Shown: one piece after another, positions 17,679 to 25,942 of the stretch
Position numbering within the stretch: the first letter of the stretch is position 1
Layout of the letters: each line of letters starts with the position of its first letter
NCBI RefSeq assembly: GCF_001898315.1
Contig: NZ_MKTQ01000029.1
Span: 62,001 to 126,000, forward strand
Direction: 5' to 3'
DNA length: 64,000 nucleotides
Source: Microbacterium sp. 70-16
GTDB lineage: Bacteria; Actinomycetota; Actinomycetes; Actinomycetales; Microbacteriaceae
Translations under genes and position numbers: made by a program
Notes under the pieces: generated by a model
The model's input: only the letters and a program-made list of their open reading frames with translations
Database searches by the model: none
Told to the model about the DNA's origin: nothing

Positions 17679-18812
17679 ATGGAACCCCGCCTCGTCGACG
17701 TCGTCGTCATCGGCGCCGGGCAGGCAGGGCTGTCGGCGGCCTATCACTTGCGGCGGCGCGGCTACTCCCCCGCGGTGATCCCCGCCCCGACCCGCACCCC
17801 ACCCGACGGCCCGTCGTTCGTCGTCCTCGACGCCGACGAGAAGCCCGGCGGCGCCTGGCAGCACCGCTGGGAGTCGCTGCGGATGGCGACGGTCAACGGC
17901 ATCCATGAACTGCCCGGTTTTCCGGTGCCGCCTGCCGATCCGAACGCGCCCGCGCGCGACGTGCTGCCCGACTACTTCGCCGAGTACGAGCGGCGCTACG
18001 ACCTGCGCGTCGAGCGCCCCGTGGAGGTGCGCGCGGTGCGCCGCGAGGACGACGATCCGCACGGCCGGCTGCTCGTCCAGACCGACCGGGGTGACTGGAG
18101 CGCCCGCTACGTCATCAACGCGACGGGCACGTGGCGACGCCCGTTCTGGCCGCGCTACCCGGGCGGCGAGACCTTCCGCGGGCGCCAGCTGCACGTGCAC
18201 GACTACGTCTCGGCATCCGAGTTCGCGGGCCGGCGCGTCGTGATCGTCGGCGCGGGCATCTCGGCCGTGCAGCTGCTAGACGAGATCTCGCACGTCGCCA
18301 ACACGTTCTGGGTGACGCGGCACGAAGTGCGGTGGGATGCCACCGAGTTCGACACCGCCGCGCGCATCGCGGCGATCGCCGGCGTCGAAGAGCGCGTGCG
18401 GCGCGGCGAGCCACCCGGCAGCGTCATCTCGGTGACCGGCCAGCACCGCACCGCGTGGTCGGAGGCCGCGCAGGCGCGGGGCGTGCTCGTGCGGCATCCG
18501 ATGTTTTCGCGCATCGAACCAGACGGCATCCGGATGCCCGACGGGACGCTCGAGCGCGCCGACGTGATCCTGTGGGCGACGGGCTTCCGCGCCGACATCG
18601 TCCACCTCGCACCCCTCGCGCTGCGCACGCCCGCGGGCGGCATCCGCGTCGCGAACGGGCGGTCGCTCGACGAGCCGCGGGTGTTCCTCATCGGGTACGG
18701 CCCGTCGCAGTCGACCGTCGGCGCGAACCGCGCGGGCCGCGACGCCGTGCGCGCGATCGTCGCCGAGGAACGCGGTTCGGGGTCGCCTGTGGTCGCCTCA
18801 GCCCACGCGTAG
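17679..18812 (+). CDS. flavin-containing monooxygenase-like NAD(P)/FAD oxidoreductase
   Basis: A 377-residue flavoprotein. An N-terminal FAD Rossmann motif GAGQAG lies at 12-17, a second dinucleotide motif (VIVGAGISA) at about 190, and an ATGF motif near residue 310; this layout fits the FMO/Baeyer-Villiger-like family, which oxygenates nucleophilic N, S or carbonyl groups with NADPH and O2. Substrate unknown. The ATG at 17679 is the first plausible start; the frame is open far upstream, but that region is antisense to dnaX. The last codons are written over an inverted repeat (see 18774-18907), so the C-terminus may have been altered by it. Confidence 0.85.
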   Translation: MEPRLVDVVVIGAGQAGLSAAYHLRRRGYSPAVIPAPTRTPPDGPSFVVLDADEKPGGAWQHRWESLRMATVNGIHELPGFPVPPADPNAPARDVLPDYFAEYERRYDLRVERPVEVRAVRREDDDPHGRLLVQTDRGDWSARYVINATGTWRRPFWPRYPGGETFRGRQLHVHDYVSASEFAGRRVVIVGAGISAVQLLDEISHVANTFWVTRHEVRWDATEFDTAARIAAIAGVEERVRRGEPPGSVISVTGQHRTAWSEAAQARGVLVRHPMFSRIEPDGIRMPDGTLERADVILWATGFRADIVHLAPLALRTPAGGIRVANGRSLDEPRVFLIGYGPSQSTVGANRAGRDAVRAIVAEERGSGSPVVASAHA

Positions 18813-18907
18813 CGACCACACGCGACCCCAAACCCGGACGCACGCGACTACACGCGACCCCAAACTGAGGAGCGAGCGGGCGAAAGGGACCGCACGCGAC
18901 CCCAAAC
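18774..18907. repeat. long imperfect hairpin plus three CACGCGACCCCAAAC repeats
   Basis: Bases 18774-18796 (inside the monooxygenase 3' end) pair with 18812-18834 over 23 bases with two mismatches, loop 15 bases. The right-arm core CACGCGACCCCAAAC recurs at 18819-18833, 18851-18865 and 18893-18907. The block fills the convergent junction with the GH65 gene, where it could stop transcription from both sides. Confidence 0.7.
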
Positions 18908-18917
18908 CCGGGATGCC

Positions 18918-21467
18918 TCAGGAGTCGAGTGCCTCCTCGGGCAGCTCGCCGATGATGGGGATCGACCCCGTGATCACGGGGATGCTCGTCGTCAGGGTGG
19001 GCACCGAGGCCGACAGCAGCGTGCCGTCGTCGCGCACCGACTCGCCGATGTCGCTGAGGCTCGGGCGGCCCGACAGGCGAGGGCCCTGGCCGCGCAACGG
19101 GATCGTGATCGAGGCATCCCGCTTGACGATGTAGTCGCGCCCGCGCACCGAGAACTCGACGTCGTCGCCACCGGTGGCATCGACCTGCAGCGTGTCGGCG
19201 GTCACCGTGACCTGCAGGGCCGTCCCGTGCCAGTGCAGCGGGAACGACAGCGACGGCCAGTCGGCGGGCAGCCGCGGATCGAACGACAGCTCGCCGTAGT
19301 GGTCGCGCATGCCGCCGAAGCCCGACACGAGCGCCGTCCACACCCCGCCCGCCGATGCGACGTGCACGCCGTCGGCCGCGTTGTGGTGCAGGTCACCCAG
19401 GTCGACGAAGATCGACTGCGAGAAGTACTCGAGAGCGAGGTCTTGGTAGCCCACTTCGGCGGCGAGGATCGACTGCACGACCGCCGAGAGGGTCGAGTCA
19501 CCCGTCGTCAGCGGGTCGTAGTACTCGAAGTCGGCGAGCTTCTCGTCATCGGTGAAGTGGTTGCCCTGCAAGAACAGCGCCAGCACGACATCGGCCTGCT
19601 TGAGCACCTGGTAGCGGTAGATCACGAGCGGGTGGAAGTGCAGCAGCAGCGGCCGCTGCTCGGCCGGCGTTGACTCCAGGTCCCACACCTCGCGCTCGAG
19701 GAACACCTCATCCTGCGGGTGGATGCCGAGCGTGTCGCTGTACGGGATGTGCATCGCCTCGGCGGCGGAATCCCAGGCATCCGCTTCGGTCTCATCGAAC
19801 TCGAGACGCTCGACCATCGCGGCGTACTGCTCGGGCGCTTCGGCGGCCATCTCGCGCACGACGCGCGCCGCGTAGCGCAGGTTGTAACGGGCCATCACGT
19901 TGGTGAACAGGTTGTCGTTGACGACCGTCGTGTACTCGTCGGGGCCGGTCACGCCGTGGATGTGGAACACGCCCTCGACACCGTCCTCATTGGCGCGCCA
20001 GAACCCGAGCGTGGCCCACAGTCGCGCCGTCTCGACGATGATGTCGACGCCCTCGCGGTAGAGGAACTCGTTGTCGCCGGTCGCCCGCACATACTTGCCG
20101 AGCGCGAAGCTCACGTCGGCGTTGATGTGGTACTGCGCCGTGCCGGCAGCGTAATAGGCGGATGCCTCTTCGCCGTTGATCGTGCGCCAGGGGAACAGGG
20201 CCCCCGCCTCGTTGAGCTGCCCCGCGCGCTTGCGCGCCGCCGGCAGCATCAGGTAGCGCATGCGCAGAGCGTTGCGTGCCCACAGTGGCGTCGAGTAGAT
20301 GAGGAACGGGAGCACGTAGATCTCGGTGTCCCAGAAGTAGTGACCGCTGTAGCCCGACCCGGTCACACCCTTCGCGGGCACGCCCTGGCCGTCAGCGCGC
20401 GCCGCGGCCTGCGCGAGCTGGAACAGGCACCAGCGCGTCGCCTGCTGCAGGTCGGGGTGGCCCCCGATGACGACGTCGGAGCGCTGCCAGAACGCAGCCA
20501 TCCACGCCGCCTGCCGGTCGTACTGTGTCTGCACGCCCTCCGACTCGACGCGGTCGAGGGTGCGCCGACCACGGTCGACGAGCTCGCGCGCGGGCACGCC
20601 GCGCGAGGTGTGATAGCTCACAAGCTTGGTGACGGTGATGGGGACGCCCGCCTTCGCCTGCACGCGGAACACGTTCTTGGCGATGTCGGGCTCGATGAGC
20701 GAGCGCGCCGAGAACTCGTTCTCGGTGTCGATGAGGTGGTCGGCGACGATGGCCATCGTCATGCCGGATGCCGTGACCTGGTACGACATCGCCGAGCGTC
20801 CGCCGTCCTGCCAGTACTCCTGCGGCTGCAGCACGCGCTCGTGGATCTTCTCGGCCTTGCGCGGGTCGAAACCGCCCTTGCCGCCGCGGCCGTGCGCGAC
20901 CGGCGCGGCGCCGCCGTACACGTCTTCGCCGTCTTGCCGGTTGATCAGCTGACAGCTGATCGTGACCGGGGCATCCGCGTTGAGCACCGTCACCGTGACG
21001 CGCATGATCGCGAGGTGCTTCTCTTCGAAGGACACGAGCCGGTCGAAGTCGATCACGACGTCCTTGCCGCTCGGGGTCATCCAGCGCAGGTGTCGGCTGA
21101 GCGTGCCCGTCCGCATGTCGAGCACGCGCTCGTACTCACGGATGTCGGCGACATCGAACGCAAGCGGCTCGTCGTCGACGTAGACGCGCATGACCTTGGC
21201 ATCCGGCGCGTTGATGATCGTCTGGCCCACCTCGGCGAACCCGTAGGCCTGCTCTGCATGCCGAATCGGGAATGTTTCATGGAAGCCGTTGATGAAGGTG
21301 CCGTGCTCGTGCGCGTGCCGACCCTCGGGGTGGTTGCCACGCAACCCCAGGTAGCCGTTGCCGAGCGCGAACAGGGTCTCGGTGACGCCGACGTCATCCA
21401 GCGAGAACGAGTTCTCGACGAGGCGCCATTCGTCGACGGGGAAGCGATCGCGATCCAACTTGTCCAT
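18918..21467 (-). CDS. glycoside hydrolase family 65 (disaccharide phosphorylase)
   Basis: An 849-residue GH65 protein. The family covers inverting phosphorylases of maltose, trehalose, kojibiose and nigerose, giving glucose plus beta-glucose 1-phosphate, and a few hydrolases. Seen: the N-terminal beta-sandwich domain (NGYLGLRGN, FINGFHETFP), the barrel entry with GSGYSGHYFWDTE, and the general-acid Glu in VTGPDEYTTVVND. A beta-phosphoglucomutase gene directly upstream supports phosphorylase activity. The ATG at 21467 begins a normal N-terminus; the open frame upstream lies over the neighbouring gene. Which disaccharide is used cannot be told. The C-terminus has an unusual hydrophobic/Ile-Pro-rich tail. 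Confidence 0.9.
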   Translation of the reverse strand: MDKLDRDRFPVDEWRLVENSFSLDDVGVTETLFALGNGYLGLRGNHPEGRHAHEHGTFINGFHETFPIRHAEQAYGFAEVGQTIINAPDAKVMRVYVDDEPLAFDVADIREYERVLDMRTGTLSRHLRWMTPSGKDVVIDFDRLVSFEEKHLAIMRVTVTVLNADAPVTISCQLINRQDGEDVYGGAAPVAHGRGGKGGFDPRKAEKIHERVLQPQEYWQDGGRSAMSYQVTASGMTMAIVADHLIDTENEFSARSLIEPDIAKNVFRVQAKAGVPITVTKLVSYHTSRGVPARELVDRGRRTLDRVESEGVQTQYDRQAAWMAAFWQRSDVVIGGHPDLQQATRWCLFQLAQAAARADGQGVPAKGVTGSGYSGHYFWDTEIYVLPFLIYSTPLWARNALRMRYLMLPAARKRAGQLNEAGALFPWRTINGEEASAYYAAGTAQYHINADVSFALGKYVRATGDNEFLYREGVDIIVETARLWATLGFWRANEDGVEGVFHIHGVTGPDEYTTVVNDNLFTNVMARYNLRYAARVVREMAAEAPEQYAAMVERLEFDETEADAWDSAAEAMHIPYSDTLGIHPQDEVFLEREVWDLESTPAEQRPLLLHFHPLVIYRYQVLKQADVVLALFLQGNHFTDDEKLADFEYYDPLTTGDSTLSAVVQSILAAEVGYQDLALEYFSQSIFVDLGDLHHNAADGVHVASAGGVWTALVSGFGGMRDHYGELSFDPRLPADWPSLSFPLHWHGTALQVTVTADTLQVDATGGDDVEFSVRGRDYIVKRDASITIPLRGQGPRLSGRPSLSDIGESVRDDGTLLSASVPTLTTSIPVITGSIPIIGELPEEALDS

Positions 21468-21508
21468 CCCTCGGTGCTCAGTGTTGTGGTCGGTGCGGCG
21501 TGTGGTCG

Positions 21509-22237
21509 TCACGAGACGAACGCTGCGAGGTCGTCGACGACGAGGTCGGCGCCCAGGTCGAGCAGGGCCTGCGCGCCGGCGCCGCGGTCGACGCCGATGA
21601 CGAGGCCGTACCCGGCTGCCGCGGCCGACTGCACGCCCGAGTGGGCATCCTCGACGGCGGCGCTGCGGGCGGGGTCGACGCCGAGCATGCGCGCGCCGGC
21701 GGCGAACATGTCGGGCTCGGGCTTGGAGCGCAGCCCGTCGCGCGCCGAGACGACGCCGTCCACGACGATCGCGAAGAAGTCGCGGATGCCCGCGGCGCGC
21801 AGCACCTCTTCGGCGTTCTTCGAGCTCGACACGACTCCGATCGGCGTGCCCGCGTCGCGCAACTTCTCGATCAGGGCGAGCGAACCCGGGTAGGGATCGA
21901 TGCCGTCGGCGCGCAGCACGGCGGCGAAGACCTCGTTCTTGCGGTTGCCGATGCCGCACACCGTGTCGGCGGTCGGCAGGTCGTCGGGGTCGCCCCAGGG
22001 CACTTCGACGTCACGCGAGCGCAGCAGGCTCGCGACGCCGTCGTAGCGCTGCTTGCCGTCGAGATAGCGGAAGTAGTCGTCCTGCGTGTACGCGGGCTCG
22101 ATGCCCCACGCCGAGAACAGGTCGGCGAACATCGTCTGCCACGCGTGCATGTGCACTTCGGCGGTCGGGGTGAGCACGCCGTCGAGGTCGAAGAGAACGC
22201 CCTCGAGAGTCGTCAGGTCGGGAAGATCCTCGGTCAC
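21509..22237 (-). CDS. beta-phosphoglucomutase family HAD hydrolase
   Basis: A 242-residue HAD protein with motif I FDLDGVLTPT (nucleophile Asp17, acid/base Asp19), a helical cap, motif II in GVVSSSKN, the KPEPDMF Lys and the VEDAHSGV motif IV. These fit beta-phosphoglucomutase, which isomerises beta-glucose 1-phosphate to glucose 6-phosphate. It lies 41 bases upstream of GH65 on the same strand, so the two likely form a degradative pair. GTG at 22237 is chosen because a TACGCT -10 hexamer lies 6 bases before it; the 22 codons upstream are unconserved. Confidence 0.9.
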   Translation of the reverse strand: MTEDLPDLTTLEGVLFDLDGVLTPTAEVHMHAWQTMFADLFSAWGIEPAYTQDDYFRYLDGKQRYDGVASLLRSRDVEVPWGDPDDLPTADTVCGIGNRKNEVFAAVLRADGIDPYPGSLALIEKLRDAGTPIGVVSSSKNAEEVLRAAGIRDFFAIVVDGVVSARDGLRSKPEPDMFAAGARMLGVDPARSAAVEDAHSGVQSAAAAGYGLVIGVDRGAGAQALLDLGADLVVDDLAAFVS

Positions 22238-22243
22238 GCACCC

Positions 22244-22249
22244 AGCGTA
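22244..22249 (-). promoter_or_regulatory. -10 hexamer TACGCT, leaderless promoter of the beta-PGM/GH65 unit
   Basis: TACGCT on the minus strand ends 6 bases before the GTG at 22237, again with no Shine-Dalgarno sequence in between. Confidence 0.5.
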
Positions 22250-22286
22250 GCCGCGGGGTGCGAACGGTGCGTGTCGGATCTTCGAT

Positions 22287-23495
22287 TCACGCCGGTCCCG
22301 CAACCTGCAGGGTCTGTCGCGCGATCTCGAGCTCTTCGTTGGTCGGCACGACGAGCACCGTCACCGCCGAGTCGTCGGCCGAGATCACCCGCACATCGCG
22401 GCGGCGCTCTTCGTTGCGCTCGGGGTCGAGCTTCACCCCGAGGAACCCGAGGGTCGCGATCGCCTCGGCCCGCACGAGCGGCGAGTTCTCGCCGACCCCG
22501 GCGGTGAACGAGATCACGTCGACGCCGCCGAGCTGGGCGATGTACGCACCGATATACGCCCGCAGTCGGTGGATGTACACGTCGAACGCGAGGCGCGCGG
22601 CGCCGTTGCCCTCGGCGCGACGCTCTTCGATGTCGCGCATGTCGGATGCCCCGGCAAGGCCCAGCATGCCGCTGCGCTTGTTCAGGAAGGTGTCGAGCTC
22701 GCCCGGCGACATCTCCTCGCGGCGCGCCAGCACCAGCAGCACCGACGGGTCGATGTCGCCCGAGCGCGTGCCCATGACGAGACCCTCCAGCGGTGTGAGT
22801 CCCATCGAGGTCTCCACCGAGTGACCGCCGTCGACGGCGGTCACCGACGCGCCGTTGCCCAGGTGCAGGACGATCTGCTTGAGATCGCGCAGCGGGCGTC
22901 CGACGTACTCGGCCGCAGCCTCGCTGACGAACTTGTGCGACGTGCCGTGGAACCCGTACCGGCGGATGCGGTGCTTGCGCGCCATGTCGCGGTCGATCGC
23001 GTACGTGTATGCGGCCGGGGGCAGCGTCTGGTGGAACGCGGTATCGAAGACGGCGACGTGCGGCAGATCGGGGAACGAGTCGCGCGCCGCACGGATGCCC
23101 TGCACCGCGCCGGGGTTGTGCAGCGGCGCCAGCACCGCGAGCTCGTCGATGTTGATCTCGACGAGATCGTCGATGAGTGTCGGCTGGAAGAACCGCGCGC
23201 CACCCTGGACGACCCGGTGGCCGACCGCGACCGGCGGAGCGTCGTGCAGCAGCGGGCCGTACTCCTCGAACGCCCGCAGCATCACCGCGAACCCCTCGGT
23301 GTGGTCGGGGATCGGCAGCTCGCGCTCGAACTCGACATCCCCGGTACTGGCCCCGAGCACCTTGTGCTTGAGCGCACCCATCGGCTGCCCGATGCGCTCG
23401 ACGAGGCCGGATGCCAGCGGCGTCTGCGACTCGACGTCGAGCAGCTGGTACTTGAACGACGACGAGCCGCTGTTGATGACGAGGACGACGGTCAC
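22287..23495 (-). CDS. ackA: acetate kinase
   Basis: A 402-residue acetate kinase interconverting acetyl phosphate + ADP and acetate + ATP. Phosphate-binding NSGSSSFKYQ is at residues 8-17; the adenosine/phosphate motifs HLGNGAS and FTAGVGENS and the GFHGTSHK block are present. Length is standard. Its ATG overlaps the pta stop by 4 bases (ATGA), so the two enzymes are made together. The pathway gives ATP from acetyl-CoA overflow or activates acetate for growth. Confidence 0.97.
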   Translation of the reverse strand: MTVVLVINSGSSSFKYQLLDVESQTPLASGLVERIGQPMGALKHKVLGASTGDVEFERELPIPDHTEGFAVMLRAFEEYGPLLHDAPPVAVGHRVVQGGARFFQPTLIDDLVEINIDELAVLAPLHNPGAVQGIRAARDSFPDLPHVAVFDTAFHQTLPPAAYTYAIDRDMARKHRIRRYGFHGTSHKFVSEAAAEYVGRPLRDLKQIVLHLGNGASVTAVDGGHSVETSMGLTPLEGLVMGTRSGDIDPSVLLVLARREEMSPGELDTFLNKRSGMLGLAGASDMRDIEERRAEGNGAARLAFDVYIHRLRAYIGAYIAQLGGVDVISFTAGVGENSPLVRAEAIATLGFLGVKLDPERNEERRRDVRVISADDSAVTVLVVPTNEELEIARQTLQVAGPA

Positions 23496-25630
23496 GCAGA
23501 CACTCCCTGAGCTTGGATCGCGGTGATCGCGATCGTGTTGACGATGTCTTCGACGAGGGCGCCGCGGGACAGATCGTTGATCGGCTTGTTGAGCCCCTGC
23601 AGCACCGGCCCCATCGCGATGGCGCCGGCCGAGCGCTGCACGGCCTTGTAGGTGTTGTTGCCGGTGTTCAGGTCGGGGAACACGAACACCGTCGCCCGGC
23701 CCGCCACCTGCGACCCCGGCATCTTGGCCTTCGCGACAGCGGCATCGGCGGCGGCGTCGTACTGGATCGGGCCTTCGACCAGCAGTTCCGCGGCGCGCTC
23801 GCGCACGATCGCGGTCGCGGCGCGCACCTTGTCGACGTCTTCCCCCGAGCCCGATTCACCCGTCGAGTACGACAGCATCGCGACGCGCGGGTCGATGCCG
23901 AACTGGCGCGCGGTCGCCGCCGACGAGATCGCGATGTCGGCGAGCTGCGTCGCACTCGGGTCGGGGATGACGGCGCAGTCGCCGTAGACGAGCACACGAT
24001 CGGCGAGCGCCATCAGGAACACGCTCGAGACGACCGAGACGCCGGGGCGGGTCTTGATGATCTCGAACGCGGGGCGGATCGTGTGCGCCGTCGTGTGCGC
24101 GGCGCCCGACACCATGCCGTCGGCCAGGCCCAGGTGCACCATCATCGTGCCGAAGTACGAGACGTCGGTGACGGTGTCGGCGGCCTTCTCGTACGTGACG
24201 CCTTTGTGCTTGCGCAGTTCGGCGTACTCGCGGGCGAAGCGGTCGACCGTCACGGGGTCGAACGGGCTGAGCACGTGCGCCGCGCTGAGGTCGAGCCCGA
24301 GCTCGACGGCGCGCCCGCGCACGTCGGCCTCTTCACCGAGGATCGTGAGGTCGGCGATGCCGCGTGCGAGCACGGTCGCGGCGGCCTTGAGCACGCGGTC
24401 GTCGCCGCCCTCGGGCAGCACGATGCGCTTGCGGGTCGTGCGGGCGTGCTCGAGCAGCTGGTACTCGAACATGAGCGGCGTCACGACGGCGGAGTGGGCC
24501 AGGCCGAGCGCGCGCGTGAGCTCGTCGGTGTCGACGTGCTGCTCGAACAGCGCGACAGCCGTGTCGAAGCGGCGCTGAGAGCCGGCCGCGAGGCGGCCCC
24601 GCGTGCTCATGACGTGCACCGCGGTGTCGTACGTATCGAGGTCGGTCTGGATGATCGGCAGCGAAGAGTCCAGGCCCGCCATCAGCTCTTGCACGGCATC
24701 CGGCAATGCGAACGGACCGTTGAGGATGATGCCCGCGATCGAGGGGAACGTGCCGGACGAGTTGGCCAGCAGCAGGCCGAGCAGCACTTCGGTGCGGTCG
24801 GCGGGGACGATCACGATCGAGCCTTCGGTCAGGCGCGGCAGGATGTTGTTGAGCGACATGCCCGCCACGACGACGTCGAGCACCTCACGGGTGAGCAGCG
24901 CCTCGTCTCCGCGCAGCAGATGACCGTCCAGACGCCACATGATGTCGCGCACGGCGGGTGCCACGAGGAAGACGTCTTCGGGGATCGACCAGACCCCGAC
25001 GGGCGCTTCGCGCGTGCCGTCGACGGCGGGGGTCTGCGCCACGACTGCTCGCACGGCCGCGTTGATCTGCGGCAGCGCGGCGGGATCGGCGCGGTTGGTG
25101 ATCACGGCGAACAGCTCGGCGCGCTGGTGGGCGATGTCTGTCAGCGCGAGCGACATCACCTGGCCGACCTGCTCGGGTGTACGCGCGACGCTCGCGCCGA
25201 GTCGGTCGCCCTCGCCGGCGCGACCGTTGAGCACCACCAGGACGGGCGCGCCGAGGTTCGCCGCGATGCGGGCGTTGTAGCCGAGTTCGCTCGTGGACCC
25301 GACGTCGGTGAAGTCGCTGCCGACGATCACGACGGCGTCGCACTTGGCCTCGACGGCTTTGAACCGCTCGACGATCGTCGACAGCGCGGCATCCGGGTCG
25401 CGTCGCACATCGTCATAGGTGACCCCGACGCACTCTTCGTAGTCGAGGTCGACGCCGATGTGGTCGAGCAACATCTCGAGGACGTAGTCGCGCTCGGCGG
25501 TGGAGCGAGCGATCGACCGGAACACCCCCACTCGCGGGATCGATCGGGTCAGCGCATCGATGACACCCAGCACGATCGTGGATTTTCCGGACAGGCCCTC
25601 GGTGGAGGTGATGTAGATGCTCTCTGCCAC
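23492..25630 (-). CDS. pta: phosphate acetyltransferase (long form)
   Basis: A 712-residue enzyme converting acetyl-CoA + phosphate to acetyl phosphate. It is the long type: an N-terminal P-loop/dethiobiotin-synthetase-like domain (SGKSTIV near 14-20), a central DRTGG-like regulatory domain, and the C-terminal catalytic domain (about 390-710) with PEG and SYSTGESGSG motifs. It leads the pta-ackA operon. The GTG at 25630 has TAGGCT ending 6 bases before it, a probable leaderless start. Upstream on the same strand is the SRP RNA gene with its own terminator. Confidence 0.97.
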   Translation of the reverse strand: MAESIYITSTEGLSGKSTIVLGVIDALTRSIPRVGVFRSIARSTAERDYVLEMLLDHIGVDLDYEECVGVTYDDVRRDPDAALSTIVERFKAVEAKCDAVVIVGSDFTDVGSTSELGYNARIAANLGAPVLVVLNGRAGEGDRLGASVARTPEQVGQVMSLALTDIAHQRAELFAVITNRADPAALPQINAAVRAVVAQTPAVDGTREAPVGVWSIPEDVFLVAPAVRDIMWRLDGHLLRGDEALLTREVLDVVVAGMSLNNILPRLTEGSIVIVPADRTEVLLGLLLANSSGTFPSIAGIILNGPFALPDAVQELMAGLDSSLPIIQTDLDTYDTAVHVMSTRGRLAAGSQRRFDTAVALFEQHVDTDELTRALGLAHSAVVTPLMFEYQLLEHARTTRKRIVLPEGGDDRVLKAAATVLARGIADLTILGEEADVRGRAVELGLDLSAAHVLSPFDPVTVDRFAREYAELRKHKGVTYEKAADTVTDVSYFGTMMVHLGLADGMVSGAAHTTAHTIRPAFEIIKTRPGVSVVSSVFLMALADRVLVYGDCAVIPDPSATQLADIAISSAATARQFGIDPRVAMLSYSTGESGSGEDVDKVRAATAIVRERAAELLVEGPIQYDAAADAAVAKAKMPGSQVAGRATVFVFPDLNTGNNTYKAVQRSAGAIAMGPVLQGLNKPINDLSRGALVEDIVNTIAITAIQAQGVSA

Positions 25631-25636
25631 CCCGCC

Positions 25637-25642
25637 AGCCTA
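25637..25642 (-). promoter_or_regulatory. -10 hexamer TAGGCT, leaderless promoter of pta-ackA
   Basis: TAGGCT on the minus strand ends 6 bases before the pta GTG; it lies downstream of the SRP RNA terminator, so pta has its own promoter. Confidence 0.55.
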
Positions 25643-25680
25643 TGGCGGCACGCTCCCCCGAGGGCACGAAAGGCCCGGAG

Positions 25681-25719
25681 AAAATCCCCGCCTGTTGAGG
25701 ACCACGGGGAAAAGAAAGA
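25681..25719 (-). terminator. U-tract and second hairpin ending the SRP RNA transcript
   Basis: On the minus strand the SRP stem is followed by TCTTTCTTTT (25719-25710) and then a hairpin CCCCG ... CGGGG (25709-25685) followed by ATTTT. The first U-rich tract and second hairpin together form a clear termination region before pta. Confidence 0.75.
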
Positions 25720-25805
25720 CTCTCCGCGAACCCGGCAGAGCCTGGTTACCCTTGCTACGTTTCCGTCCTGGGGGAGTTGGCCTGGATGCCGCCTCGCGGA
25801 GAGCT
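25720..25805 (-). ncRNA. ffs: signal recognition particle RNA (small bacterial, 4.5S type)
   Basis: The minus strand folds into one long hairpin: bases 25803-25794 (CTCTCCGCGA) pair perfectly with 25729-25720. Its tip carries the conserved domain IV: CAGG on the 5' side, a GAAA tetraloop closed by ACG/CGU, and AGCA on the 3' side, the symmetric internal loop bound by Ffh. Together with its binding partner Ffh it targets membrane and secreted proteins to the Sec translocon. A TAGACT -10 hexamer lies just upstream and a U-rich terminator follows. The exact ends are uncertain by a few bases. The tetraloop is GAAA rather than the more common GGAA. Confidence 0.93.
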
Positions 25806-25811
25806 TCAGAC

Positions 25812-25817
25812 AGTCTA
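25812..25817 (-). promoter_or_regulatory. -10 hexamer TAGACT of the SRP RNA gene
   Basis: TAGACT on the minus strand places transcription start at about 25804-25806, the foot of the SRP hairpin. A TTGCTG upstream is a weak, short-spaced -35 candidate. Confidence 0.55.
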
Positions 25818-25942
25818 CGCGATCACAGCACCCAGCAACCTCGCAGGGTGCGTGAGACGGGATGCCACCCCTCATCGTCGCCGCATTGTTACGATCTGAC
25901 CGTGGTGCACCCGTGCCGCACGTCTTTCCGAAGGGGGTTCGG

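Noticed and set aside
19719..21893. Plus-strand frame of about 720 codons opposite GH65
   Set aside because: Composition of a mirror frame; no recognisable protein.
23513..25855. Plus-strand frame of about 780 codons opposite pta
   Set aside because: Antisense shadow; runs through the SRP RNA gene.
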